In this document: one piece after another, positions 30,072-38,498 of the stretch | Position numbering within the stretch: position 1 is the first letter of the stretch | Layout: each line of letters opens with the position of its first letter | Source of the DNA: Alphaproteobacteria bacterium | GTDB lineage: Bacteria > Pseudomonadota > Gammaproteobacteria > Burkholderiales > Burkholderiaceae_C | DNA: 64,000 nt | Assembly (NCBI GenBank): GCA_030054175.1 | Contig: JASGCM010000006.1 | Location: 62,001 to 126,000 of the forward strand | Direction: 5' to 3' | The notes under the pieces: generated by a model | The model's database searches: none | What the model was told of the DNA's origin: nothing | The model's input: only the letters and a program-made list of their open reading frames with translations | Position numbers and translations under genes: made by a program

Positions 30072-30980
30072 TCAAGTCGTTTTGCGCAACCCCAGCCAAA
30101 TCACCGCGCCCACCACCAACACCGCGCCCAGCACTTGGGAAGGGGCGATGGCCTGATCCAACACCCACCAAGCCAGCCCCAGGGCAAAGATCGGCTCGAC
30201 ATTCATGATGGCCGAAAAACTGGCGGCTCCCAGGCGAGGCAAGACTGTAAACATGATGGTGAAGGCCGTGCCGTACAAAAAGCTCAGCGCCGCCAAGCCC
30301 AGCCATCCGAAGGTGCTACCGGGCCATTGCGGTGCACCATGCCACCCCACCACCGCCAACGCGATGACACAGGCTGCCGCCATATTGAACAAGGTGCGCC
30401 AGCGCCCATCCAGGCCTTGAGTTTCATGCTGCGTCAAGATCAGCGCCAATCCAAACGACGCGGCGGCAGCCAGCGCAAAGGCCACCCCGGCACCCATTTG
30501 GACCCACTGCGTGCCCGCACCCAGTCCCGAGGCCGCGCCCAATACATCCAGGGCCAGACCCAAGCCCAGCAAGATGACTGGCATGGCCCCCACCATCGCA
30601 CGCGAAGGCGCATGACCATAAATCAGCCGATCCCACATGGCGGTGAACAGGGGGTAGGTGTTGAAGGCCAACAGTGCCAGTGCCACTGGCAAGCGTGCCA
30701 CCGAGGAATACAGGCATTGGCTTTGCACGCCAATCAGCACGCCAATCAGCAGCAATGCATTGCGCGGGCGTCCACCCATGGCACGCAGTGGGACGCGTGC
30801 TGTGACAATCAGCAAACCCACCACCAGCGCCGTCACGCCGCTGCGCACGGCCACTGCCGTGGCCACATCCAGCCCACTGCCAAAGGCCAACCGCGCCGCC
30901 ACGTGGTTGGCGCCCATCATCAACCCGACCAACAGCAGCGTCAAAAAAGCGGTCAAAGACAGGGCGCGGGTTGAGCTCAT
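30072..30980 (-). CDS. EamA-domain DMT-family transporter
   Basis: A 302-residue membrane protein with about ten hydrophobic helices in two EamA repeats (for example GLMMGANHVAARLAFGSGL near the start and LYGTAFTIMFTVLPRLGAASFSAI in part in the second). DMT family members export or import small metabolites; the substrate is not predictable. Its ATG overlaps the stop of the upstream ketopantoate-reductase-like gene (ATGA), placing it last in a seven-gene minus-strand run. Confidence 0.87.
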   Translation of the reverse strand: MSSTRALSLTAFLTLLLVGLMMGANHVAARLAFGSGLDVATAVAVRSGVTALVVGLLIVTARVPLRAMGGRPRNALLLIGVLIGVQSQCLYSSVARLPVALALLAFNTYPLFTAMWDRLIYGHAPSRAMVGAMPVILLGLGLALDVLGAASGLGAGTQWVQMGAGVAFALAAAASFGLALILTQHETQGLDGRWRTLFNMAAACVIALAVVGWHGAPQWPGSTFGWLGLAALSFLYGTAFTIMFTVLPRLGAASFSAIMNVEPIFALGLAWWVLDQAIAPSQVLGAVLVVGAVIWLGLRKTT

Positions 30981-31996
30981 GCGGTGGTCCGGCCGTACAG
31001 TCCCAAGCCCTGCAAGCGCAGTCGGGCCAAGCCCAGCAAAGCGTCGGTGTAGGGTGTGGCCACGCCGTTCAAGCGGCCGATTTCCTGCACCACCGTCACC
31101 AGCGCATCGAGCTCCACCTCGCGCCCAGCTTCGACGTCTTGTAGCATCGAGGTCTTGAACGCGCCCAGCTTCGAGGTCATCGCATGGCGGTCTTCGGGCT
31201 CCTGCGCGATGGGCAAGCCCAAGCGATTGCCAATTTCACGCGCCTCCAGCATGACATTAGAAATAAAGCCACGCACATCCGGGTCATTGAGCATGCGATC
31301 GGTGGTTGCCATGGTGATCGCGCTCAAGGGGTTCATGGTCATGTTCCCCCACAATTTGAACCACACGTCTTGTTGGATGCGGGGGGACAGCTTGGCTTCA
31401 AAGCCAGCCGATTGAAACAGTTTCACCAGGTCATGCGTCGCCTGACACGAATTACCCGCAGGGTCGCCAATGATCAAACCTTGTCCGAAATGATGGTGCA
31501 CATGGCCTGGAGCGGGGGTGTGGCAGCTGGCATGCACCACGCAACCCGTCACGCACTGTGGCGGCAAGGCCTGGCGCAACAGTCCCCCGGGGTCAACGCT
31601 TTGTAGCGTCGAAACATTCGAAGCTCCTGAGCTCCAGCGCGGATTCAATCCCTCTAAAAACCACCAAGGCACACCGTTCATGGCAGTCAATACTCGCGTG
31701 TTCGGCCCCATGAGTGGGCCCAATGAGGCTTGGATGTGGGGCGCCATCGCCGTCAAGGCTGGTGCTTTCAACGCCAGCACGACCCAATCTTGCACGCCCA
31801 AATCTGCGGCTCTTTCGCTGGCTCGCACCGGCCAAACTCGTTGACCTTGCGCATTTGAGAAGATTAGCCCGCGCTCACGCAAGGTTTGCAAGGTGAGCCC
31901 GCGCGCCAGCAAGGACACCTCGGACTGCCCTTGTTGCAACAGCCCGGCGGTCAACCAACCACCTATGGCGCCTGCGCCGACAACCGCAATTTTCAT
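30977..31996 (-). CDS. ketopantoate reductase (ApbA/PanE) family oxidoreductase
   Basis: A 339-residue NADP-dependent reductase. The N-terminal Rossmann motif VVGAGAIGGWLTAGLLQQG, the catalytic-lysine region VVLALKAPAL and MNGVPWWFLEGL are visible. The C-terminal domain carries LWGNMTMNPLSAIT (the KLxxNxxxNPLxA pattern). It could make pantoate for coenzyme A, but genomes often hold several paralogues. The hpaI-like aldolase and transporter neighbours leave room for another 2-oxo-acid substrate. It follows the aldolase gene by 13 bases. Confidence 0.85.
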   Translation of the reverse strand: MKIAVVGAGAIGGWLTAGLLQQGQSEVSLLARGLTLQTLRERGLIFSNAQGQRVWPVRASERAADLGVQDWVVLALKAPALTAMAPHIQASLGPLMGPNTRVLTAMNGVPWWFLEGLNPRWSSGASNVSTLQSVDPGGLLRQALPPQCVTGCVVHASCHTPAPGHVHHHFGQGLIIGDPAGNSCQATHDLVKLFQSAGFEAKLSPRIQQDVWFKLWGNMTMNPLSAITMATTDRMLNDPDVRGFISNVMLEAREIGNRLGLPIAQEPEDRHAMTSKLGAFKTSMLQDVEAGREVELDALVTVVQEIGRLNGVATPYTDALLGLARLRLQGLGLYGRTTA

Positions 31997-32009
31997 GGCG
32001 CTTGCAACC

Positions 32010-32789
32010 TCAGGAGGTCTTGAAACGGGCGGCCAAAGCGCTGGTGTGGCGGGCCAGCAAATTCACGTCCAGCCCCACCGCCATGAATGTCACACCCTGT
32101 TCGATAGACCGGCGAGATAACTCCTCATCGGCGGTCAGAAAGCCTGCTGCTTTGCCGGTCTTGACAATGCGGGCAAATGCGTCATCGATTGCGGCGCGCA
32201 CGGCCGGGTGATTCAATTCGCCGACATGGCCCAGAGATGCCGATAAATCGGCCGGACCGATGAACAGGCCATCGACCCCCTCGACAGCCGCAATGGCCTC
32301 GATTTTGTTGAGTGCCTCTTGACTTTCGATTTGCACCAATACGCAAATTTCCTCGTTGGCTTCTTGGGTGTAGCGGTTGATCCGACCCCAACGTGAAGCG
32401 CGTGCACCACCCATGCCTCGGATGCCATGCGGGGGGTAGCGCGTGGCTTCTACCACCGCGTGCGCCTGCTCGGGCGTGTCGACCATCGGCACCAAAATGG
32501 TTTGGGCGCCCAAGTCCAGGTACTGCTTGATCAGTGTCGTGCCCACATGGCCATGACCGCAAGGCACACGCACGACAGGATGGGTATCTGGGTAACCAGC
32601 CACGGCTTGCAATTGCGCCAACATGCTGCGCAAATCATTGGGCGCGTGTTCGCTGTCCAGTAACAGCCAGTCAAAGCCTGCACCAGCGCAGATCTCGGTG
32701 CTGTAGGCGCTGGCCAAATGGACCCACAAACCGATTTGGGGTTGGCCCTCACGCAGGGCTTGTTTGAAGCGATTGACGGGGTTCTGCAT
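32010..32789 (-). CDS. hpaI: HpcH/HpaI-family 2-oxo-acid aldolase (4-hydroxy-2-oxoheptanedioate aldolase-like)
   Basis: A 259-residue metal-dependent class II aldolase that cleaves 4-hydroxy-2-oxo acids to pyruvate and an aldehyde. It closely resembles HpaI: GLWVHLASAYSTEICAGAGFDWLLLDSEHAP, in part; RYPPHGIRGMGGARASRWGR; VLVQIESQEAL; GVDGLFIGPADLSASLGH. The metal ligands in the VQIES and IGPADL blocks are kept. An AAGGTG ribosome site precedes the ATG. It sits with a 5-carboxymethyl-2-hydroxymuconate isomerase-like gene, but no other homoprotocatechuate pathway genes are in the window, so the true substrate may differ. Confidence 0.85.
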   Translation of the reverse strand: MQNPVNRFKQALREGQPQIGLWVHLASAYSTEICAGAGFDWLLLDSEHAPNDLRSMLAQLQAVAGYPDTHPVVRVPCGHGHVGTTLIKQYLDLGAQTILVPMVDTPEQAHAVVEATRYPPHGIRGMGGARASRWGRINRYTQEANEEICVLVQIESQEALNKIEAIAAVEGVDGLFIGPADLSASLGHVGELNHPAVRAAIDDAFARIVKTGKAAGFLTADEELSRRSIEQGVTFMAVGLDVNLLARHTSALAARFKTS

Positions 32790-32808
32790 GGTTCACCTTG
32801 GGCTGTAA

Positions 32809-33240
32809 TTATTTGCTTTGCGTCGGCTTGGTGTTGAAATACGGATGCAAGCTGCTGATGCGCCCATCAAATGAAGAAGGGATCTCATCGATTTGCAGCG
32901 TCACCCCCACCAGATCACTGGCCACCGCAGCGTCCACATACTTGTGCAACACGCCAATCAAGGCGTCGCCCACTGTTTTTTTGACGTCGGCGCTGCGCCC
33001 GCTGGCCATGCGCAAATTCAGGTATACGAAGCCCATCTCCTTTCCCTCGGGGGGCTGGCCATTGGCCACGGCGAAATGAGGCGCCGGAAAAGCGAACACA
33101 CGGGTGCCGCCCAAGGGGAACACCCCTTGACCTTGCTCGTCGCGCTGCGCCAACATGGTATCGGCCAGTTCGCGGCACATCGGGCCAAAGTCGACTTTGT
33201 TTTCTAGATTGGCGGTGTACAGAATCACCAGGTGCGGCAT
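32809..33240 (-). CDS. 5-carboxymethyl-2-hydroxymuconate Delta-isomerase family protein
   Basis: A 143-residue tautomerase-superfamily protein. It begins MPHLVILYTANLENKVDF, with the N-terminal proline after the initiator Met that acts as catalytic base in this superfamily. The C-terminal half (GFVYLNLRMASGRSADVKKT) also fits the CHMI family (HpaF type). In homoprotocatechuate degradation CHMI isomerises the ring-cleavage product, and HpaI acts later, so pairing with the hpaI-like gene 19 bases downstream is functionally suggestive. AAGGAG precedes the ATG at 33240. Confidence 0.83.
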   Translation of the reverse strand: MPHLVILYTANLENKVDFGPMCRELADTMLAQRDEQGQGVFPLGGTRVFAFPAPHFAVANGQPPEGKEMGFVYLNLRMASGRSADVKKTVGDALIGVLHKYVDAAVASDLVGVTLQIDEIPSSFDGRISSLHPYFNTKPTQSK

Positions 33241-33276
33241 GTCATCTCCTTGGAATCGATTTTGAAAATCATTCTC

Positions 33277-34323
33277 TCATGGCTGATCAGGCCTTGCCTG
33301 CCCCGCAAGCGACGCCAAAGCCTGCGCCACGCGCTCAGGCCCCAGGTCGTTGAGGCAACGCATATGACCCAAGGGGCATAAACGTTCAAAGCAAGGCGCG
33401 CATTCCAAGGCGGGGTGGTATTGCGGGTCATTTTTCAGCCACAAGACCCGGGCCTTGGGGTTCAGAGGCGGGGTGTGCAGTGGACTGGACGACCCAAAAA
33501 CCGCCACTTGTGGTACGCCCAAAGCGGCCGCCACATGCATCAACCCTGAGTCGTTGCTGACCAGCCAACGGGCACGAGAAATCAACTCGAAGGCTTCCGG
33601 CAAACGGGTTGTGCCCGTCAAATTCAGCACCCGTGCCGGGCTGCCAATCGCCGCATCCGCAATCGATTGACCAACTTTGGCCTCTTTGGCCGAGCCCAGC
33701 AGCACCACCGTTTGACCCAATTCACGGGCCAAGGCCGCATAGTGGTGTGCCGGCCATCGCTTGGCTGGACCGAATTCGGCCCCCGGCGCAAACACCCCAT
33801 AGTCACCCGCGCGCAGGCCATGCGTTTGCAAAGCCACCCCAGCCGTTTCGGTGTCGACGTTCATGCGCGGCGTCGCGGGCGCTGTACCACTGGGGAGCGG
33901 TCCGGCCAAAGCCAGATAAAACTCCACCATGGGAGGTCGTTCATCGCGAGGTGGGTTGGGCAACCGTCGGTTCAAGAGACCCCAGCGTGACTCCCCCAGA
34001 CGGCCGATGCGAATCGGAATGCCGGTCAGCCAGGGCAGCAGGGCGCTTTTCAGGGAATTAGGCAACACATAGGCGCAGTCGAATCGGTCCTTGAGCATTT
34101 TTGCCATGGCGAATCGCTCACGCCATTGCAGGCCGCCGTGACGAAAAGGGGCCTCGATGACCTCGCTGACCTGGGGCATGGCCTGGTAAACAGGCGCCAC
34201 CCACGGCAAAGCCACTACGCTGAGTCGCTCGCCGCGATCGGCCAGCGCACGCATGAGCGGCTCGGACATCACCGCATCGCCAATCCACTGCGGCGCGATG
34301 ACCAGGCTACGCGTGCCGGCCAT
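33277..34323 (-). CDS. waaF: ADP-heptose:LPS heptosyltransferase II
   Basis: A 348-residue family 9 glycosyltransferase adding the second heptose to the LPS inner core. The start MAGTRSLVIAPQWIGDAVMSEPL has the WIGDAVMS motif of heptosyltransferases. Later blocks are FAPGAEFGPAKRWPAHHYA, SNDSGLMHVAAALGVPQVAVFGSS (split) and CAPCFERLCPLGHMRCL, where Cys/His cluster near the C-terminus as is common in WaaF. The start at 34323 is preferred because upstream in-frame sequence overlaps the zinc-finger gene. Confidence 0.93.
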   Translation of the reverse strand: MAGTRSLVIAPQWIGDAVMSEPLMRALADRGERLSVVALPWVAPVYQAMPQVSEVIEAPFRHGGLQWRERFAMAKMLKDRFDCAYVLPNSLKSALLPWLTGIPIRIGRLGESRWGLLNRRLPNPPRDERPPMVEFYLALAGPLPSGTAPATPRMNVDTETAGVALQTHGLRAGDYGVFAPGAEFGPAKRWPAHHYAALARELGQTVVLLGSAKEAKVGQSIADAAIGSPARVLNLTGTTRLPEAFELISRARWLVSNDSGLMHVAAALGVPQVAVFGSSSPLHTPPLNPKARVLWLKNDPQYHPALECAPCFERLCPLGHMRCLNDLGPERVAQALASLAGQARPDQP

Positions 34324-34331
34324 GACCGGCT

Positions 34332-34538
34332 TCAGTGGTGGCTGTGTGCGTGCTCGCCGGCGGCCAAGGCGTACTCGGTGCCGCAATACGGGCACTTGGC
34401 CGAACCGGTCTTGGCGACATCCAAAAACACCTTGGGGTGTCCGCTCCAGAGCGCCATGCCAGCCTTCGGATTGGGGCAAAACACGCCGCCATGCCCGTTC
34501 AGGTCTTGGGCTTTCAACTCGACTTTGTTCTGGCTCAT
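34332..34538 (-). CDS. small CHCC-type zinc-finger protein
   Basis: A 68-residue protein with the zinc-finger pattern Cys-His-Cys-Cys: GGVFCPNP, LWSGHPKVFL, then KCPYCGTEY, and a His-rich tail (EHAHSHH). This is the CHCC finger found in small bacterial proteins and the mitochondrial complex I NDUFS6 subunit. The ATG at 34538 has AGGGG eight bases upstream; an in-frame GTG two codons earlier is the alternative. It sits between ilvE and waaF, an arrangement I regard as common in Burkholderiales. Confidence 0.88.
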   Translation of the reverse strand: MSQNKVELKAQDLNGHGGVFCPNPKAGMALWSGHPKVFLDVAKTGSAKCPYCGTEYALAAGEHAHSHH

Positions 34539-34553
34539 GAACACACCCCTGAA

Positions 34554-35492
34554 TCAAACCGCAGTCAACCAACCGTCGTACTTGGCGTTGCGGCCATTGA
34601 CGATATCGAAAAACGCATTTTGAATTTTTTCCGTGATTGGGCCGCGCGAACCGGCACCGATTTCGATCCGATCAAGTTCGCGGATCGGTGTCACTTCAGC
34701 GGCTGTGCCGGTAAAGAACATTTCGTCGGCAATGTAGATCTCATCGCGGGTGATGCGTTTTTGCACGATTTCCAGGCCCAGGTCTTTGGCAATGTGGAAC
34801 ACGGTGTTGCGGGTGATTCCATTGAGCGCGCCGGCCGACAAGTCGGGGGTGTAAATCACACCATCTTTGACCACGAAGACGTTCTCGCCGGCGCCTTCCG
34901 ACACAAAGCCTTGAGAGTCCAGCAGCAGCGCCTCGTCATAGCCTTCGTCGGTCGCTTCCATATTGGCCAGGATGGAGTTGGTGTAGTTGCTGACTGCCTT
35001 GGCCTGGGTCATGGTGATGTTCACATGGTGGCGGGTGTAGCTGGAGGTCTTCACACGAATGCCCATTTTCAGGCCCTCTTCGCCCAAATAGGCGCCCCAC
35101 GGCCAAGCGGCGACCATCACATGGATGGTATTGCCTTTGGGGCTCACGCCCAGTTTTTGTGAACCAATCCAGGCCAGCGGGCGCAAGTAGCAGCTTTCCA
35201 GCTTGTTCTCGCGAACCACCAGGCGTTGGGCCTCGGAGACTTGTTCTTGGGTGAAAGGAATCTTCATGCGCAAGATCTTGGCACTGTTGAAAAACCGCTG
35301 GGTGTGTTCTTGCAAGCGGAAAATGCTCGTGCCTTTGAGCGGGTTGTAGGCGCGAACACCTTCAAAAACACCACAGCCATAGTGCAGGGTGTGGGTCAGT
35401 ACATGGATCTTGGCGTCGCGCCAATCAACCAACTGGCCATCCATCCAGATCTTGCCGTCGCGATCGGCCATCGAGGGGGCTAGAGCACTCAT
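34554..35492 (-). CDS. ilvE: branched-chain amino acid aminotransferase
   Basis: A 312-residue class IV PLP aminotransferase for the last step of Val, Leu and Ile synthesis. Conserved features: IWMDGQLVDWRDAKIHVLTH and HYGCGVFEGVRAY at the N-terminus; the PLP-lysine region TMTQAKAVSNYTNSILA; EALLLDSQGFVSEGAGENVFVV; and GTAAEVTPIREL. It is the first gene of the minus-strand run that continues with the zinc-finger protein, waaF, hpaF-like, hpaI-like, panE-like and EamA genes, all with spacings under 40 bases. Confidence 0.96.
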   Translation of the reverse strand: MSALAPSMADRDGKIWMDGQLVDWRDAKIHVLTHTLHYGCGVFEGVRAYNPLKGTSIFRLQEHTQRFFNSAKILRMKIPFTQEQVSEAQRLVVRENKLESCYLRPLAWIGSQKLGVSPKGNTIHVMVAAWPWGAYLGEEGLKMGIRVKTSSYTRHHVNITMTQAKAVSNYTNSILANMEATDEGYDEALLLDSQGFVSEGAGENVFVVKDGVIYTPDLSAGALNGITRNTVFHIAKDLGLEIVQKRITRDEIYIADEMFFTGTAAEVTPIRELDRIEIGAGSRGPITEKIQNAFFDIVNGRNAKYDGWLTAV

Positions 35493-35572
35493 GTCAACTT
35501 TCCTTTCTACAGCCCTTCATTGTAGGGCTTTGCGGCCCATCTCCCAAGGTCACTTGTCCAGCCCCACATACA

Positions 35573-36007
35573 ATGCGCCGCATGAACTGGCGTACCCTCT
35601 TCGTTCCCCTTCTGACCCTGTTCCTGATGGGCTGGGCTTACCACGCCTATGGCTGGCCTGGGGTGGTATTCGTGGTATCTGGTGGAGTGCTCTGGGTGTT
35701 GCTGCATTTCACCCGGTTGGTGAACATCCTCAAGCGCGCGGCCAACCGCCCCATCGGGTTTGTCGACAGTGCCGTCATGCTCAACGCCAAGCTCAAACCC
35801 AAGGTGCCTTTGATGCATGTCATCGCATTGACCCGCAGCTTGGGGAAGTTGGAGAGCGAAAAGGACATCGATCCGGAAATCTACAGCTGGACCGATGGCA
35901 CCCAATCGACCGTGCGCTGCGAGTTTCGTGGCGGACGGCTTGTGCTGTGGGAACTGACCCGCCTGGCGCAGGGCGACACAACCCCGCAAGACGCTGGGTT
36001 GGTCTAA
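35573..36007 (+). CDS. conserved small membrane protein of unknown function
   Basis: A 144-residue protein that I do not recognise as a named family. Two hydrophobic segments lie at about residues 9-27 (LFVPLLTLFLMGWAY) and 29-46 (VVFVVSGGVLWVLLH). A cytoplasmic-like domain follows (LNAKLKPKVPLMHVIALTRS, then YSWTDGTQSTVRCEF). An ATG three codons downstream is an alternative start. It is divergent from ilvE with 80 bases between and convergent with radA. Confidence 0.75.
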   Translation: MRRMNWRTLFVPLLTLFLMGWAYHAYGWPGVVFVVSGGVLWVLLHFTRLVNILKRAANRPIGFVDSAVMLNAKLKPKVPLMHVIALTRSLGKLESEKDIDPEIYSWTDGTQSTVRCEFRGGRLVLWELTRLAQGDTTPQDAGLV

Positions 36008-36033
36008 GACCCAGTCCGATCAGTATGGGTGCA

Positions 36034-37407
36034 TCATTGCCACTGGCGCAGCACTTCCAGGGCCTGATCAATGCGGTCGATCACATGCACCCGCAAGCCC
36101 TCGATGGGTTTTTTCGGCGCATTGGCGCGTGGAATCAGCGCCTCTGAAAAGCCCAGCTTGGCCGCCTCGCGCAGGCGTTCCTGCCCGCGCGGAGCCGGGC
36201 GCACTTCGCCGGCCAGACCGACTTCACCAAAAGACAGAAAACCTTGGGGCAGGGGGCGCCCGCGCAGGCTGCTCTGAATCGCCATTAGCACCGCCAAATC
36301 CGCCGCTGGTTCGGCAATGCGCACCCCACCGACCGCATTGACGAACACGTCTTGGTCCATGCAGGCCACGCCTGCGTGCCGGTGCAGCACAGCCAGCAGC
36401 ATGGCCAGACGGTCGCGATCCAAACCCACGCTCAAACGCCTGGGACTGGGACCGGCGCTGTCGACCAAGGCTTGAATCTCGACCAGCATCGGACGGGTGC
36501 CTTCAAGCGTCACCAGCACGCAACTGCCTGGCACCGGTTGTTCGTGTTGGCTCAGAAAAATCGCGCTGGGATTACTGACCCCGCGCAGGCCACGCTCGGT
36601 CATTGCAAAGACACCAATCTCGTTGACAGCGCCAAAGCGATTTTTGATGGCCCGCACCAGGCGGTAACTGGAGTGGGTATCCCCTTCGAAATACAACACG
36701 GTGTCGACCATATGCTCCAGGACCCGGGGGCCCGCCAAAGCGCCTTCCTTGGTCACATGGCCGACCAACACCGTGGCTACGCCGCTGCTTTTGGCCATGC
36801 GCGTGAGGTGCGCTGCACACTCGCGCACCTGTGCAACCGAACCCGGCGCGCTGGTCAGCGCGTCCGAGTACACCGTTTGAATCGAGTCAATCACCACCAC
36901 CGCCGGTGCCAGTTTGTCGATGGTGGCCAGAATTTTTTCCAATTGCGTCTCGGCCAGAACCTGCACCTGGCTGTGATCCAAGCCAAGACGGCGCGACCGC
37001 AAAGCCACTTGCGCACCCGACTCCTCGCCCGTCACATACAGCGTGGCCATGCCGCCGCGTTGCAAACCATCCACGGCCTGCAACAGCAGCGTTGACTTGC
37101 CGATGCCGGGATCGCCGCCGATCAACACCACGCCGCCCGTCACCAGGCCGCCGCCCAACACCCGATCCAACTCTTCTTGGCCGGTGGGGGTTCTTGCCAC
37201 ATCCTGGGCCTCAATGTCGGCCAGTGTGGCCACCGCCGAGGCTGGTGCCAGACTCATCCGCTGGCTGTAGCGGTTTTGTCCTCCAACCACGGAGGTCGAT
37301 TCGATCAGCGTGTTCCAAGCCCCGCAACCCGGGCATTTGCCTAACCATTTGGGGCTGGTGTCACCGCACTCGGTGCAACTGAAGAGTGTTTTTTCTTTGG
37401 CCATCAT
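36034..37407 (-). CDS. radA: DNA repair protein RadA
   Basis: A RecA-like ATPase promoting branch migration in recombinational repair. The N-terminal zinc finger is FSCTECGDTSPKWLGKCPGCG. The ATPase core has Walker A GGDPGIGKSTLLLQA and Walker B VVIDSIQT. The RadA-specific KNRFG motif is in IKNRFGAVNEIGVF. A Lon-like C-terminal domain follows. Two consecutive ATGs (37407 and 37404) are possible; the first overlaps the upstream stop as ATGATG/TGA, giving tight coupling to the nitronate monooxygenase gene. Confidence 0.96.
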   Translation of the reverse strand: MMAKEKTLFSCTECGDTSPKWLGKCPGCGAWNTLIESTSVVGGQNRYSQRMSLAPASAVATLADIEAQDVARTPTGQEELDRVLGGGLVTGGVVLIGGDPGIGKSTLLLQAVDGLQRGGMATLYVTGEESGAQVALRSRRLGLDHSQVQVLAETQLEKILATIDKLAPAVVVIDSIQTVYSDALTSAPGSVAQVRECAAHLTRMAKSSGVATVLVGHVTKEGALAGPRVLEHMVDTVLYFEGDTHSSYRLVRAIKNRFGAVNEIGVFAMTERGLRGVSNPSAIFLSQHEQPVPGSCVLVTLEGTRPMLVEIQALVDSAGPSPRRLSVGLDRDRLAMLLAVLHRHAGVACMDQDVFVNAVGGVRIAEPAADLAVLMAIQSSLRGRPLPQGFLSFGEVGLAGEVRPAPRGQERLREAAKLGFSEALIPRANAPKKPIEGLRVHVIDRIDQALEVLRQWQ

Positions 37408-38459
37408 GCCCCCATCGAGTGCCAGGCGCGCGCCAATTCAGAGGTCAACTCTGCTGCCCCGATCTCACGTGCAGCGGCCACATGCTGCCCCGCCCACAAA
37501 GGGCTGAAATCGCCCAGGTCTTGGGCTTCGGCGGCACTACGCAATGGAGCCAAACCCGCAGTCGCCCAAGGAAACGGGGGGGCAGATTCATGCATGGGGC
37601 CCAATTCAAGCATCAACCGGTTCATCAAGCCCCGCGCCGGTCGACCGCTGAACAGGCGTGTCAATGCGGTCTGATGCCCCTGTGCTTGACGCAAGGCGGC
37701 TCGGTGCACCTCAGACGTGGTCGCCTCGGGGGTCAACAAAAATACCGTGCCCACCTGCACCCCCGACGCGCCCAGAGCGCGAGCAGCCCGAACGCCGGCC
37801 GGCGTTGCGATGCCGCCGGCGGCAATCACCGGCACCTTGACCGCGGCCACCACTTGGGGAAGCAGCGTCATCAGGCCTTGTTGGCTGCTCAGCTCATCGC
37901 TCAGGAACATGCCGCGATGACCACCTGCTTCCAGCCCTTGCGCCACGATCGCATCCACCCCGCGGGCTTCTAACCACAGTGCCTCGGGCACCGTGGTGGC
38001 CGAAGACACCACCTTGCTACCCATCGCCTTGACCCGCTCAAGCAGGGCTTGATCAGGCAGACCAAAATGGAAACTCACCACTGACGGTGGTGCTTGCTCC
38101 AGCACCTCGGCCAACTCGGGGCCAAAGGGCGTTCGGCCAGGGGCTTGCGGCACGGCGGTACCTTCCAAGCCCAACTCACGGTAGTAGGGCCTTAGCGTTT
38201 GGGCCCAGTCCGACAAAGCATCCGGTGTGGGCGTGGTGGGTTGGTGACAGAAAAAATTCACCTGAAAAGGTCGCTCGGTTTGGGCTCGCACCGCAGCCAT
38301 GTGCTGTGCCAACAAATCCGGTGTCAGCATGGCCGCAGGCAAGGCGCCCAAGCCACCGGCTTTGCTCACCGCGGCGGCCAGCTTGTGATGCTGCGAGCCG
38401 GCCATGGGGGCTTGCCATATCGGGGCTTTCAACCCCAGTGCTTCAATCCAGTTGCTCAT
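37404..38459 (-). CDS. nitronate monooxygenase family flavoprotein
   Basis: A 351-residue TIM-barrel FMN enzyme of the nitronate monooxygenase (former 2-nitropropane dioxygenase) family. Motifs: PIWQAPMAGSQHHKLAAAVS, GGLGALPA, VDAIVAQGLEAGGHRG (the catalytic-histidine segment), VIAAGGIATPAGVRAARALGA in part, and GVQVGTVFL. It oxidises alkyl nitronates, protecting against nitronate toxins in characterised cases. The start at 38459 (MSNWIEALGLKAPIW) fits the family; an upstream start would add 13 unmatched residues. It lies 39 bases after the histidine kinase stop. Confidence 0.9.
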   Translation of the reverse strand: MSNWIEALGLKAPIWQAPMAGSQHHKLAAAVSKAGGLGALPAAMLTPDLLAQHMAAVRAQTERPFQVNFFCHQPTTPTPDALSDWAQTLRPYYRELGLEGTAVPQAPGRTPFGPELAEVLEQAPPSVVSFHFGLPDQALLERVKAMGSKVVSSATTVPEALWLEARGVDAIVAQGLEAGGHRGMFLSDELSSQQGLMTLLPQVVAAVKVPVIAAGGIATPAGVRAARALGASGVQVGTVFLLTPEATTSEVHRAALRQAQGHQTALTRLFSGRPARGLMNRLMLELGPMHESAPPFPWATAGLAPLRSAAEAQDLGDFSPLWAGQHVAAAREIGAAELTSELARAWHSMGA

Positions 38460-38498
38460 GCGATCATTGTGCCCGCAATGCGGGCTCATGCGGTGCAC

